Positions 1 to 11,597 of a stretch of 64,000 nucleotides of DNA are shown piece after piece. Under the pieces are notes generated by a model. That model worked only from the letters and a program-made list of their open reading frames with translations. It did no database searches and was not told the DNA's origin. This DNA comes from Liolophura sinensis. Its lineage: Eukaryota > Mollusca > Polyplacophora > Chitonida > Chitonidae. The stretch covers positions 22,841,295 to 22,905,294 of the forward strand of contig NC_088298.1 of the NCBI RefSeq assembly GCF_032854445.1. The letters run 5' to 3'. The position numbers and the translations under genes are program-made. Position 1 is the first letter of the stretch; every line of letters begins with the position of its first letter.

Positions 1-420
1 CTCGGCCATCGGCCTTCCCTCAACACCTGGGCCGTAAAATCGGTCTAAGTCGACGACGAACGCCCTTATACGAGAAGTGATATTTCGACGGTCTTAAAAT
101 TTTTATGCCACCCTTTCCTGACAGATCACAACTGTGGTTGAAGTTTGCAATCAGGCAGTTTGTTCGATAAAATGGCTATTCATTCCCAATGGAATGTTTT
201 ATTTACCGAACAGATAAATTGATGCGAAACTTTGCGTAGCGTTGGGAACGATCATGAGCAACGTTATACAAGGATACATACCTACACTACAAGTATGTAT
301 ACAGATAAGGCAATATGTTTTCCACAAAATTGCATGTTTAAATGTCCAGCAAATTTAAGCTGGACTTTACCGTAACCATTTAAATCCGGGCGTCGAAAGC
401 TAATTAGACATTCAGGCATA
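1..420. other. Unassigned sequence, nothing recognised
   Basis: Mixed-composition sequence with frequent CpG. No ORF with family resemblance and no repeat structure was seen. Confidence 0.5.
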
Positions 421-678
421 CACTGTGTCCTCTTGTGGCAGGGGGATCCATGCCGCAAAAGTGCCGCTGAAGGATCATGCCGAAGACACCAGTCACATTA
501 TACTGATATCGGACCAACCAATCCTGTTTCCTTGCTCTGACCTCTCAGTGCTGAGCGCAAACTGATGCAGCAGCGAGTACGATTTTTAATGTCTTTGGTA
601 TGACCCGATCCAGGTTTGATTCCGGAGTGTCCCGACTTTGAGGCGGACGCTCTAACTATTCGGTCACCGAAGCGGTCA
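421..678 (-). mobile_element. SINE-B copy (tRNA-headed), antisense
   Basis: Read on the - strand it begins gaccgcttcggtgaccgaat. A tRNA-like head follows with a degenerate B box (ggaatcaaacctgg), then the block gtcataccaaagac, a central part and a 3' region with gtcttcggcatgat. The copies at 14268 and 62450 share the same blocks in the same order, which defines the family in this window. It resembles a SINE common in bivalve genomes, from memory. No target duplication was made out. Confidence 0.7.
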
Positions 679-3600
679 ATTCATGCAATGAAAAGCACTC
701 AACAGTTTTCACTGATGGTGGGAAAACGCAAGAAATGTTCTGTCGGCGAGTGACTTAAGGCCGCATCCAAACAGTTCGTGTCTCCTGTCAGTTCCAAAAG
801 CTGTCGGTAATCAAGTGGCAACCGTTCATATATCCAGCATGGTGATTTTGTTCAAGACTGAATGCGTGGAACCAAGCCCCATTAAACCTCTAATTCAGAG
901 TCAGAAAATGAATCAGACTCAGTCGTCATTATAATAATTAAACAAGACTCATTTTCACGACCAGAAGATCCATCACACCAAATTAACTTCAGGCATATTA
1001 TGCCACTTGCAGTGGGGCGACCTTGAGCTAAATATCCGTGGTGTACAAGAAGAGAGATGTCTTGCCTCGTGGACAATTCATTAGGATAATTATACGAGCA
1101 CGTCGTGAATTGTGTGATATCATTAGCAAATTCTGGAAATAGTCGGATAAAGTTGAAGAGCGGCGCTAGGGAATCCTAATTATTCCAGGCTTTGCACTTT
1201 GTTAACGTTTTTTCAATGTTAAATACGTAGCTCTCACACGCACTCTGACGGAATCGATCTATTTCGTTTTTAGTAGGTCGTTTTATTGTCGTGTTCACAA
1301 ATATTTTGGTGTAATTTTATGTATTAGTGTGAAGCCTAGCAAACTACAGTTATGTCAATGTGCAGAAACAAATCTGTTCTGTATGTATGCCAATGCCTCT
1401 TTTCGCCTCTTTCAAGGAAATCAATAAATTGACATTTCAGTTTACACCTCCATTCAACCGTATTAAGAACATATAACTTTATTGTACAACGGTAACCAAG
1501 CATGGAAGTGGTCTTAAAACCTGATAAATGAAATGCTAAATGTAAAAAAAATATGAAAAGGGGGGCTACTCTGCATACGTTTTGCTTAAGACTCCAGTTG
1601 CCTGAGTAAGTAGAGCGTGACAATGTATGGCCTGTGGGCTACTTGACCCTGACGGTTCCAGTACGAAGGACTAAGTATACATATATACATATATATAGTA
1701 AAACAGAAGTAAGGTTGTATTTGTACGTAGGAAGCCTTGCGCAAACTGAGATGCACTTGGTACACCCAGGGGCGTTCTATGTGACCTGTCAGCCGGGGTT
1801 GTACTATCGTGACAACTGTTTGCCTATGGACATACCCGCGAGTACAACCTGTATTGCAAGGTACGTGTGTGAACGCGTCAGATGATGCAGCAGATTTGGA
1901 GTTTAAAACAGTGCTGTTTTGTACGTTCTGCTATGTAATTATACAGATCTCCCATCGGATTGATCCGGTGTGTGTGTTAGGGACATACTGGTTTGCTGTG
2001 CGTATATGGCATGCAACGTATAACGTTGTACATATATCTCTCTGAGGATGACATGTGTGTGTTACGACCGTGCTGCTGTTCGCGCATTAGGACTATAGGA
2101 ATACTGCTTAATATGTGATAATATGTGACCAGGAAACTGCTTTGTGTGCGTATTTGACATGGACAGCTCGCGTGTCCGTACGTGAAGATCGCGTGTGTGG
2201 TAGGCCGAAACTGCTCCGTGTGTGGTACGCCTCAATGCTGCTCCATGTGTTAGGCCTATACATTGTTACGTGTATGTTGGGCCGATATGACGCTCGCGCC
2301 TATTAGGCCTATATTTTCTGCTCCGTGTGTGTTAGGCCTATATATTACTCGGAGTGTGTTAAGCCTATATACCAATCCGTACTGGTCGGTGTGTGTATTT
2401 TTGACAGCTCATACAGGCCCTTCTTTGATCTTAAATAGGATCAAGATAAAATAAGACTAGATGCAGGTCAAGTGCACGTGTAACGGGAGATGTAATAACT
2501 ATGATTAAATACAGTTACGCATAGTTACTTGTACAGTGGCCTGTGCGTACGCTTTTCAGAGGACACTGTTTGACAACCCCACGGGGACAGGGAAGCATAC
2601 GCGTGTATACTCAAGTTCTAAGCACAGTCCATCGTTGCTGGACTGGTAGCACCTGGGATTCAGCTAATGCAAATGCCGTGTACGAACATGTAACGGTCCA
2701 TGTCAGATAAATTCCTTTTAGATTTCCATTTAGTTTCAAGTCACTTTATAACGGGTACATTTTATTCACAATGGCACATGATAGTCCAATTCTACTTATA
2801 TTCAGCCGACCTTTATAAATTAATAGTCTGTATTACTCATCCGGAGGAACACAGGCCGTTGCGGTACCGTTCGGCCGTCAAACACTCCCTGAGGATCTCA
2901 AGATATTTTGTCATTGCAAAATAAAAGAAACCAAACAGTCTGAGCAGATAAACAGAAAGACATTGTGGAGTGTGGCTATAGTCAGATATGATCATCTGGG
3001 ATCAGAGCTTGGCTGAGTTTTTCATTTGTAGAGACAATTGCGCTGCGTGGCGGAATGAAGTGTGCTCTACAGCACAATATCGGCTATTTTAGGCCACCTC
3101 ACAATGAAGCACTTTGTCTGCCAGCTTGTGATTCACATTCCAGCGCCGACATCAACGAAGCCCGCCGTGTTTGAAACGCTTTCCTTTCGGGAATACACCG
3201 TAAGAGGATTCTTCAGTAGTATGGCGTGTATCCACGAATCCGTTTGCTGAACTCGCCAGCCTTTAGTGTCATCTTGCCAAGGTTTGAGCGCGGACCTGAT
3301 TGAACGCTGCTGTGTTGTATATGCCGCTTATGCTGATGGAAGGATAACCTACAATATATATAGATCTGTGATACATTTTGATCAGATGGAAATTACTGGC
3401 TGGCTATAGATCGATATCCTATACTGTCTTACGTTTTTGGAAGTCGTTACATCGTTTTTGGAAGCTGTTACATGGCAATAGTGCATATGTTTTCTCTCCG
3501 TGCAGAGACGATTCAGCGCAAGATGTTGGTGTAGTCCTACTATTGGATTAAGTTAACCTACGTACTAGGCCAGAATGTGTTCTTCTTAGGCCGAGCTGTG

Positions 3601-4199
3601 CTTTTGATTTCTTTTTTTTTTCTTCCTTAATTCGACCGAAGAGATTTATTCGGATCAACCTTTACTTAATCTGCCGGAGTAAAGAGTTAATCCCAAAGCG
3701 CGAACGGTACACTTTTGAAGAAAGATTATATCTCCCCCCCCCAAAAAAAAAACAAACAAAGAAGAAGGAAAAACTTAAGCTGACTTGAGCTGTAAGAATC
3801 AGAAGTTGGATTGGATTTACAGGTTTGTCCGCAGCCGTCGGTTTTATTGCGGCATTTAGCATAAAGGATATACCGTTATTTGTCGATTCGCTGGTATCTG
3901 TATTAAACCGCTTGCCTGGATTTTCTGTACAGCTTTTTCAATTTCACTGGATATTGTTCCTCGCATTCAGCTGGATATTGTGGAGAAATCGGTTGATATA
4001 TTGAGGTGTGGTGAATGTGTGTGGATATTGAAAAGTGACATGTTTTTCTGTCTGTGCTGTAACTATACGTCCTGTATGTATACGTAGCAGCGGACCAAGG
4101 CCATTCCCATTTTATCGACGTTTTCTAGCAGCAGCATATCTATATATATATATCTACAAAATATTTTTATTGGAAATTTTTAATGAATTTTTTTGAAAA
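679..4199. other. Upstream region of candidate exon 1; no gene recognised
   Basis: The region is CpG-containing and mixed in composition. Weak features: a short TA-rich run at 1678-1697; a degenerate run of units built on tgtgttaggcctatat at about 2210-2375; two imperfect 22-bp copies around tttttggaag at 3430-3473; and a TATA-like run at 4139-4153 shortly before the ATG at 4200. Any promoter and 5' UTR of exon 1 should lie here, but no start site can be fixed. Confidence 0.4.
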
Positions 4200-4547
4200 A
4201 TGAGTGAATTAGATAGTGGATCGGACACTGACACAGGATTGGTTTCCTGTGAGCGATATGGCGGCGATGAAACAGGTGCAAAATCTCAGCAGCGCGACAG
4301 CGGATTTCAGCCGGGTGTTGTACGTTTTATCGGCCTCGAGGACGACGAGTCTGCAGGCGTAGCGGGCTCTGAGTCAGGCGGAGATGCCAGCCAAGTCACC
4401 GTAAAACCTGCCGCGGGAGCTCACATCGACACGGTGTTCGGTAAACTGTTTCGCTGGACGAAGGGTCGTCGACAGGGCTACGAGCCGTGCAAAATGAAGG
4501 ACGAGCGTGACAATCTCGTCAGCCGTGACCCCAAGAACCACGATGCT
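4200..4547 (+). CDS. Candidate first coding exon, cytoplasmic N-terminus of a DPP-like protein (116 codons)
   Basis: Seen: an ATG at 4200 preceded by an in-frame TGA at 4194-4196, so the frame cannot extend further 5' in this exon. It is open for 116 codons up to a consensus donor (gct|gtaagt, GT at 4548-4549) and ends on a codon boundary. The sequence is richer in GC and CpG than its surroundings. The first ~60 residues are acidic (MSELDSGSDTD...). A basic patch near residues 80-98 (KLFRWTKGRRQG) follows, then DERDNLVSRDPKNHDA. No signal peptide or membrane segment is visible. Known: DPP6 and DPP10 have a variable cytoplasmic exon 1 followed by an exon starting near an LVGSNPPQRNW-like motif and the single membrane anchor, and they have very large first introns. 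Inference: the C-terminal LVSRDP is weakly reminiscent of that junction, and strand and position fit a first exon of the gene whose later exons start at 59433. It could instead belong to another gene. Reading past the donor adds an AT-rich tail that looks non-coding. Confidence 0.45.
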
Positions 4548-4888
4548 GTAAGTCGAATAATAAGTAGATGTATATTAATATATTTGAATTGTTTTACCAA
4601 AGTTTATAGGCCCTTTCGATGTAAATCAGCGTTAGAGGAGTCGCAAGTTTAACTAATATCTATAACACTCTAAAACTGTTATTTTATATTGACAGAATGC
4701 CCTGTGTTAGCAGATTAGATTATATAAATGTTATTGCTACGTACTATATCATGTATACAACAGATTCTAACAGAACCTTTTATTCATGTATAACGAGGTA
4801 TTTACCTATAACAAAATATTGTGTTTGGTCTATGACTAATGTGGTTGTCTATAACAAAATATTATGTTTGAGTACTACAAACAATGTT

Positions 4889-5117
4889 TTTCCGTGGCCG
4901 AGTGGTTAGCGTGCTTCCGCAGCAGAAAACCACAGGAGCTTTTCACCAGTGCGGTCGCTGGTGAAGGCCAGCTCATGCTGAGTTCCTCTCCAGACATGTG
5001 TGGGAAAGTCTGTCAGCAATCCTGGGGTGGTTTCCTCCAACTATGATGCTGATCACCATTTTACAAATGAAATGTTCTCGAGCTCGGCGTAAAACACCAA
5101 TAACTTAAACAAATGAA
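4889..5117 (+). mobile_element. SINE-A copy, near full length
   Basis: It starts with a tRNA-like head (ccgtggccgagtggttagcg). A diverged B-box region follows, then the block ctcatgctgagttcctctcc, a diverged core and the tail gctcggcgtaaaacaccaat. This is the most diverged of the near-complete copies in the window. Confidence 0.75.
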
Positions 5118-5228
5118 TGAATTCAGTTTTAGGCCTGTATATGAGACCTTCTCTGTTGTTCCAACAGAACACTTCTGTTGATGTAACTTTGTGCTCTGTT
5201 GTTCATAACATAATATTAATAATATAAC

Positions 5229-5369
5229 AGCCTGCGGATGGTCAGGAGTTTCCCCTGGGTTCTGCTCGGTTTCCTCCCGCCATATAACTGGCTGCCGTTG
5301 TATACGTGAAATATTTTTGAATACGGCGCAAAACACCAGTCAGATATATAAAAAGATAAATAAATAGAT
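5229..5369 (+). mobile_element. SINE-A 3' fragment
   Basis: It carries only the core and tail: ctgcggatggtcaggagttt, the cggtttcctcccgccat block, the gaaatatttttgaatacggc block and an A-rich simple tail. The tRNA head is missing, as with 5'-truncated retroposition. Confidence 0.8.
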
Positions 5370-5640
5370 CTAATTCATCATGCCTCAGAAAACATGAGTC
5401 ATTGTTAAACTTAACACATTGGTTCTTAGAGTACAAAAGCATCTTAGTTGTGGAAAGAAAATAGCGCATGTAATAGTTCATGAATGTTAGCTACATTTAC
5501 TATAGTGTTTTTTTCTTTTCGAATTATTATAGATGTGTACTCACCACCTTCGCATATCAGACTTGTTCCCTTATTGATTTAACTGTCGTTTTCTGATTCG
5601 TATCTAACCTTGTTCTAAAACAAATTGTTTCTCTTGACCT

Positions 5641-6535
5641 GCGATCCTAACGATCGACATTATATGATTGCATAGCAGTACGTGGGCATTACGATCGTGA
5701 CGATCGACATTATATGCTTGCTTAACAGTACGTGGAGTTTGCGATCGTAACGAACGACACTATATGATTGCATAACAGTACGTGAGCTTTGCGATCGTAA
5801 CGATCGACACTATATGATTGCATAGCAGTACGTAGACATTGCGTTTGTAACGTTCGACACTGTATGATTGCATAACAGTACGTTGGCATTGCCATCGTAA
5901 CGAACGACACTATATGATTGCATAGCAGTACGTAGACATTGCGTTTGTAACGTTCGACACTATATGATTGCATAACAGTACGTTGGCATTGCCATCGTAA
6001 CGAACGACACTATATGATTGCATAGCAGTACGTAGACATTGCGTTTGTAACGTTCGACACTATATGATTGCATAACAGTACGTTGGCATTGCCATCGTAA
6101 CGAACGACACTATATGATTGCACAGCAGTACGTGGAGATTGCCATCGTAACGTTCGACACTGTATGATTGCATAGCAGTACGTGGAGATTGCGATCGTAA
6201 CGTTCGACACTATATGATTGCATAACAGTACGTTGGCATTGCGATCGTAAAGATCGACACTGTATGATTGCACAGCAGTACGTGGAGATTGCGATTGTAA
6301 CGATCGACACTGTATGATTGCATAGCAGTACGTGGAGATTGCGATCGTAACGATCGACACTGTATGATTGCATAGCAGTACGTGGAGATTGCCATCGTAA
6401 CGATCGACACTGTATAATTGCATAGCAGTACGTGGAGATTGCCATCGTAACGATCGACACTGTATGATTGCACAGCAGTACGTTGGCATTGCCATCGTAA
6501 CGATCGACACTGTATGATTGCATAACATTACGAGG
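5641..6535. repeat. 50-bp minisatellite, about 18 copies, CpG-rich with an inner palindrome
   Basis: The unit is built of tatatgattgcatarcagta, cgtggagatt and gccatcgtaacgatcgacac. Many copies contain cgatcgt-a-acgatcg, two 7-bp arms that are exact reverse complements around one base. Other copies have one or both arms changed (gcgtttgtaacgttcg, atcgtaacgaacg). Stop-free frames of up to 172 codons on the - strand are a product of the repeat. Confidence 0.95.
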
Positions 6536-6583
6536 ACAGCCCTCTGTCAGGGTATATATAGGCCTGGCTAAATTTCCCAAAAT

Positions 6584-6651
6584 TCTCGGTTAACAGAGTG
6601 GTTGGGTGAAGCAACCTAAATCGTGAGTTCGAATCTCTCTCGAGCCAGCGT
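6584..6651 (+). mobile_element. tRNA-like sequence, probable SINE head relic
   Basis: It has an A-box-like stretch (ggttaacagagtggttgggt) and a good B box (gagttcgaatctc), ending in a discriminator-like ctcgagccagcg. The arms do not fold into a full cloverleaf by eye and the 5' acceptor strand is not convincing. A retroposon head is more likely than a tRNA gene. Confidence 0.5.
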
Positions 6652-6926
6652 TTTATATCTGGCCTTTTTTTTTGAGTGTTGGAAATCCAATATCAACTTT
6701 CCTTTGTTGTCATTTTCAGTGGTGGATAGATGTTAATAAATATTAATGACAGTTACGAAAGACATATGCAAAAGGTCAGTTATAAATCAGCGATTCGATT
6801 CACAACTAGTTTACATGTGCAGTAGAATAAATCCAACCATGTCGTTCTCATGTCGATTAAGCCATGGACACCTGTACGATGTTTTCAGTTGATAACGTGC
6901 ACGTTAATCTGCCAGTCAGTTGTGAC

Positions 6927-6927
<1 letters not shown>

Positions 6928-6987
<60 letters not shown>
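6928..6987. repeat. (TA)n microsatellite, about 30 units
   Basis: About 60 bp of uninterrupted ta dinucleotides. Confidence 0.97.
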
Positions 6988-6989
<2 letters not shown>

Positions 6990-7055
6990 TTTTAGCAGAG
7001 ATATGATTGGTTGACTGATTCAAGTTTAAAGCCGCACCTGGTAATCTTCTTAACT

Positions 7056-7141
7056 TAGAGCCGCAAACGGCGAGAACTGGATTCGAACCCACGACCTCAT
7101 TGGCACAGTCTTAGCTGCATATCAGCCAGCGAGTCCCTCTG
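7056..7141 (-). mobile_element. tRNA-like SINE head, antisense
   Basis: Read on the - strand it starts gagggactcgctggctgata. It has a strong B box (gtgggttcgaatccag) and ends ctcgccgtttgcggctc. The spacing of A- and B-box-like parts is tRNA-like, but stem pairing is poor. This looks like a third retroposon family, distinct from SINE-A and SINE-B. Confidence 0.55.
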
Positions 7142-7197
7142 TGAATGTTTCAGACCAACCCACAAACACACGCCGATGAACTCTTGAGCAACCCCAC

Positions 7198-7468
7198 CTT
7201 CCCCACTTTTACCTTCCTGTTTAAAATAGCTGTTCGAATGACGAGCCGGGAGGTAAAAGGTCGACAGGACGAGACTCACAAACCTCACACTTTTCTACTT
7301 TTGCATCCCGGTTTGTCATGCACACAGCGACTTAAACGCGGAAGGCAAAAGTACGAATGAGCGAAAGATCGAAACAACGAAAGGAATAAGTTCCACCAAA
7401 CTTCGTACTTTCGTACTGTTGCCTTCCGGTTTTAAATCGCTGTGCACATGACAAATCGGAGGGCAAAA
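7198..7468. repeat. Foldback repeat cluster (alternating inverted copies)
   Basis: A unit of about 50 bp combines a (t)accttccggtttaaaa part with a cgctgtgcacatgacaaa part and occurs in alternating orientation. The clearest pair is 7311-7357 (gtttgtcatgcacacagcga...) against 7405-7467 (...cgctgtgcacatgacaaat), which could form a hairpin of about 45 bp. A further inverted pair (ttttaccttcc / gggaggtaaaa) lies at 7207-7260. Confidence 0.75.
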
Positions 7469-7534
7469 GTATGAAAGCACGTGGTTCCTTTTGCTGTTTA
7501 GTTGTTTCGTAAGTTTTATATGAATGAGACCTCG

Positions 7535-7770
7535 AAAGGACAAAAGCAAGAAAGAAAAGCACGAAAGGGCGATACAAAAATACAGTACCTGATCGGAGAT
7601 GGGGGGTTTGTCGTAGCTTTGTTTCGTCCTGTCGTAGTTTTGTTTCGTCCTGTCGTAGTCTTGTTTCGTCCTGTCGTAGTTTTGCCTTGCACTTTTTCCT
7701 CGCCCTTTCGTTCTTTCGTCCTTTGGCATTTTTTTCTGGACTAAAAAATGAGCCGAAAGGACACAAACAT
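7535..7770. repeat. 21-bp tandem repeat (about 3.5 copies) within inverted flanks
   Basis: The unit gtcgtagttttgtttcgtcc(t) occurs at about 7614-7690. The flanks are loosely inverted: cgaaaggacaaaagcaagaa and cacgaaagggcg on the left, cgccctttcgttctttcgtc on the right. It lies next to the foldback cluster and may belong to the same composite element. Confidence 0.7.
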
Positions 7771-7789
7771 GCAAGCATGTCCGCTTTCA

Positions 7790-8984
7790 GCCTCCATATA
7801 CAGTAGCTGTATTTAATAAGATTTTAAACAAATCCCTTTCCGATGTATCATATCCATCGTAGATGCAGGTTTGATATTGTATAGGACATGTGCCATTTAA
7901 CGTTTTCCCCAATAGTAACATATTTTGCGCGGGAAATGCTGTGTCGGGATGTAAATTTGTGATCAATCTTACTTGTTTCTTTTTCATATTCCTGGGTGAA
8001 ATGTCGAGTGAAACCTCCAGAGAATATGAAATAACACTTCAACACTATCAATATTTCTACGAATTTCGTTCAGATCCAGTGGTTGACAGGAGCAAATGAA
8101 TTATTTATGGAAGTATCAAAATCACTCGCGGCGATGGGTGACACTAGTCACCCCTCTTCCGTGTCTTCATTTAATTTTCGTCAATATTGTCACATTTTGT
8201 TATCGTCTCCTTTTCCTTTACACATGATACGATACATTTCTTGCAAAATCCCGCATATCAACGAGACAATCATTTCTTCGAAATGATAGGACTGACATGC
8301 AAATTCTAGTCTAAAGCGTGATGTCTAATCCAAGATTTTAATCCAAGTCATGTGAATAAGAAATACTGTGGTAAGGTAAGATAGATAAGATGGATTTTGC
8401 TTAAGGTCTTTCTCTGCCAAAGTCTATGGGTAATTCAAATACATATACTTTATAATTGCAAGGTGTTCGAAGCGTATTATCAAACCAACGATTGATATTG
8501 CTGAACGGCATCTAGTGCTTCCAGCTTGAGGAACTAAAGAAAAACATTTCAATTGAATATGAACAATTCTGGCCTTGGGCATCAATACCCAAGCCGTGGA
8601 AAGGGCCTTGGAATCCCCTCTGGCGATATCATTATATTTTGCATGGTGTATAGCAAGCCCTGAACAAGATTGCTGATCTCGAATAGCATCGATTTGAAAA
8701 TTTGAAAATCGATTCCAAACCAAGCTCGTCTAATTTAAACTTTGCAGTGCTGATTTAATGTAAAAACAGCTGAAGAGTGTTAATAAAGTTTGTATACACT
8801 ATTTGTATGCTTGTACATCCAACCCATTCTTGTGATAGAATTGATCGCGTTGAGTTGTTTTTTTTTTCTATTTAGATATCTCTCTCATACAATACGGAAC
8901 TTTCCGCCTGAGGTACTTCTGGCCAAATCCGTCTTCTCTGTTATTCATTCCTGTTTTTGCTTTGGTCGTCATACGACTGAATAA
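7790..8984. other. Unassigned AT-rich sequence
   Basis: No recognisable gene. Small open frames, including one of 99 codons at 8424-8723 on the - strand, show no family pattern. Confidence 0.5.
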
Positions 8985-9077
8985 TTGTTAACAACGACAT
9001 AAAACCCCAAGAATCCATTCATCCATTCATTCATTCTTGTTTTTCTGATGACGTTTTGTGGCCGAAAACCAAAAAAC

Positions 9078-9124
<47 letters not shown>
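8985..9124 (+). mobile_element. Probable SINE 3' end with (ATTC)n tail, followed by a 46-base A run
   Basis: The sequence ttaacaacgacataaaaccc followed by cattcattcattc is a typical SINE 3' end. A further A-rich stretch ends in 46 consecutive A at 9079-9124. No head is recognisable upstream. Confidence 0.5.
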
Positions 9125-9126
<2 letters not shown>

Positions 9127-9246
9127 TCAGACCCGCTCTTACCAGAGCCGCCATTGCGCCAGAAAATGTGTATATATGCCGTTGGTTGTTTCAGTGTACA
9201 CTGCTGTTAAATTTAAGAGAAAATCTGTCTGATTGAAGCTAGAATG

Positions 9247-9382
9247 TATTTTGTTATTGCAGCAGATTATTCTGTTATTGCAGCAGGTTATTCTGTTATT
9301 ACAGCAGACTATTCTGTTATTGCAGTAGATTATTCTGTTATTACAGCAGATTATTCTGTTATTGCAGTAGATTATTCTGTTA
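9247..9382. repeat. 21-bp minisatellite, about 6.5 copies
   Basis: The unit is close to attctgttattgcagcagat (t). Copies differ at a few positions (gcagcag, acagcag, gcagtag). Confidence 0.95.
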
Positions 9383-10739
9383 AATATAACATGTATACTA
9401 TTCGTTCATCATGAAGACTGCAATAGAATGTCATGGTATTATGCAGAATATGACACAATATTTTCTTACAATAACTGAATACAAATATTTTAGCATCATT
9501 CAGAAAACACTTACTGTTAAAATTATTACATTATTTTGGAGTCTAACGCTAAGACAGTGCCAGAGGTCGACTGTAAAAAGCCATCTCTGACTTACCCCGA
9601 AAATTTGTAACACGTTTTTAGAAGTCATTTTTGACCACTTATTAAACATTATCTAAAGATAAATGTGTCGAAAGTTAAGTTTCCCATTACCAAACACTAA
9701 GCATTGTGACGAGGTTTTGAATTTTGACATAAGACAGAACTTATTCTCGTGGAATTGCCCTGGGGTTCTAAATATACAAATATTCTTACTGAATAACCGT
9801 GCTAATCTTTAAAAATATAAATGTTAAATGCAACCGGATTAGCTCACCGCTCCTGGACAGACAGATAAACAATACTCGTACATATGTGAACAGTAAATCC
9901 TTTGGCGAAAAACTCAGAAGGCATGTAGCCCATTAATTGTAGGCCCAGACCGACACGTTCTCAAGGGATACACGGCTTTAGATTGTTGTGACACGGCTTA
10001 TCGTGTGGGATATTGCGTCGTATCCATATGGAAGCCATGTTTGAGGACTAAAGACAAAGGAAGGACATTTTGCCAGAAGCGAGACAGCTGCGCTTCTGCG
10101 TTTCCGCTGAACGTTTTAAAAGAAAATGGCGTCCGGGAAACGCCGAGACTGTTCTTGTGGCAGCCTTTTCTTTGGTTACAAGATTGAACGCACCAAATAG
10201 ACAACCACGCACATGCCTTGAAATATGTCTCGTTTGCGTCTTCTAACAGCACTAACTCTGTTTTGAACACTTTCATGTTTTCCTATGAAAACAAATGCCT
10301 AGTTGGGGTAATTTGTGTCTTTTCTGAATCACACCAGTGAAGCCATACGAAGCAAAATTCACCTGTTTTCAGCCAACCAACACGCTCGAGCCTACAGCCT
10401 GTCACTTAGGCGCGAGGTGTTGTTCTTTGTAATGGGCTGCAGGTGGCGTTGTGTCAATGTTAATTGCATTACTAGATTTCTTGATGTAATTTGGACACTA
10501 CCAAGGGATTAGATACTAGCAAGTCTGTATTTTTACACTTTTATACCAGTCTGCCTGACATGTTCTGTTTAATGTAACTAATGACAGCAAAGGCCGATAA
10601 ACATGCTGGTATTTGTGTAGTTTTAATAGTTACTTTCTCTGTGAGTCTTAAATGCTCTATTCAGATTGATTGTGTTAAAAATCTTAAATTCTTAGTTGAA
10701 CGAAACTGAATAATATTTGTTTACTTTTTTATTTATTGA
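9383..10739. other. Unassigned sequence
   Basis: No gene, tandem repeat or SINE is recognised. Two weak overlapping open frames of 92 and 60 codons lie on opposite strands near 10000-10280, without family resemblance. Confidence 0.5.
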
Positions 10740-10772
10740 CTTACTTATTTATTTATTTATTTATTTATTTAT
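10740..10772. repeat. (TTTA)n microsatellite
   Basis: Eight or so ttta units. No SINE core is attached on either side. Confidence 0.9.
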
Positions 10773-10920
10773 TTGGACCATATTCAAGAAAGTACCAGTT
10801 ACATGTATATATGGCGGTCGTCTGGTTTAGGGGACGAGGAAACTGAGCTGAGACCAGGGGAAAACACCGCTCTTGACCATGAAGCTAACAAATCGCCCGA
10901 CTTAAAGCCTCAATCGCATC

Positions 10921-11150
10921 AGGGTGGCGCCTGTGGCTGAGGTGATGTCGCGCTAGCGCAGGGCAATGACCCAGGAGCCTCTAACAAATGGGAGTTCAAG
11001 TCCAGGTCACGCTGGCTTCCTCTCCTGTCGTGCGTCGGAAGCTCTGCCAGCAACCTGTGGATGGTCGTGGGTTTCCTCCGAGCACTGCCTGGTTCCTTCT
11101 CACCATAATACTGGCTGTCATCATATAAGTGGAATGTTCCCTCGACCAAG
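10921..11150 (+). mobile_element. SINE-A copy, near full length, tail lost
   Basis: The head is ggcgcctgtggctgaggtga. It is followed by aatgacccaggagcctctaa, the B-box region gagttcaagtcc, the core (accataatactggctgtcat) and the start of the tail (catataagtggaatgttccc). The aaaacaccaatc tail is missing. Confidence 0.85.
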
Positions 11151-11296
11151 AGTTACTAGTGTGTGGACATTCGATGAAGCTATTTGTGCTAGGTTCCATG
11201 AAGCTATATAGGGGGCTTGAAATTTGCTGCTATTTAAGCATTTACATGAACATTAAGAATGGAACCTTAACTGAGGTAGTTAACTGACAAGAGGCC

Positions 11297-11597
11297 GTTT
11301 ACCAGCTACCACACTGTTGTCGCTGCTCTAGTTTTATTCTCCGTGCTGTAGCCATATTTCACCGGCTGCGTGTGACCATTTGCCAGCTATCACACTGTTG
11401 TCATTGCTCTGGTTTTATTCTCTAAAATGTAGCCGTAGTTCACTGGTTACTCGTGACCATTTGCCAGCTATCACACTGTTGTCGCTGCCATAGTTTTATT
11501 CTCTATGCTGTAGCCGTATTTCACCGGTTAGGTGCGACCGTTTGCCAGCTATCACACTGTTGTCGCTGCTCTAGTTTTATTCTCTATGCTGTGAATA
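11297..11597. repeat. 80-81-bp minisatellite, about 3.7 copies
   Basis: The unit starts tttgccagctatcacactgt and includes ctctagttttattctctatg and gtagccgtatttcaccggtt. The last copy diverges at its 3' end. Confidence 0.93.

Noticed and set aside
4548-4652. Extension of the exon 1 frame to 150 codons
   Set aside because: A consensus donor gtaagt lies at 4548. The downstream part is AT-rich and its peptide looks random.
6584-6651. Functional tRNA gene
   Set aside because: The B box is good, but a complete cloverleaf and acceptor stem could not be made.
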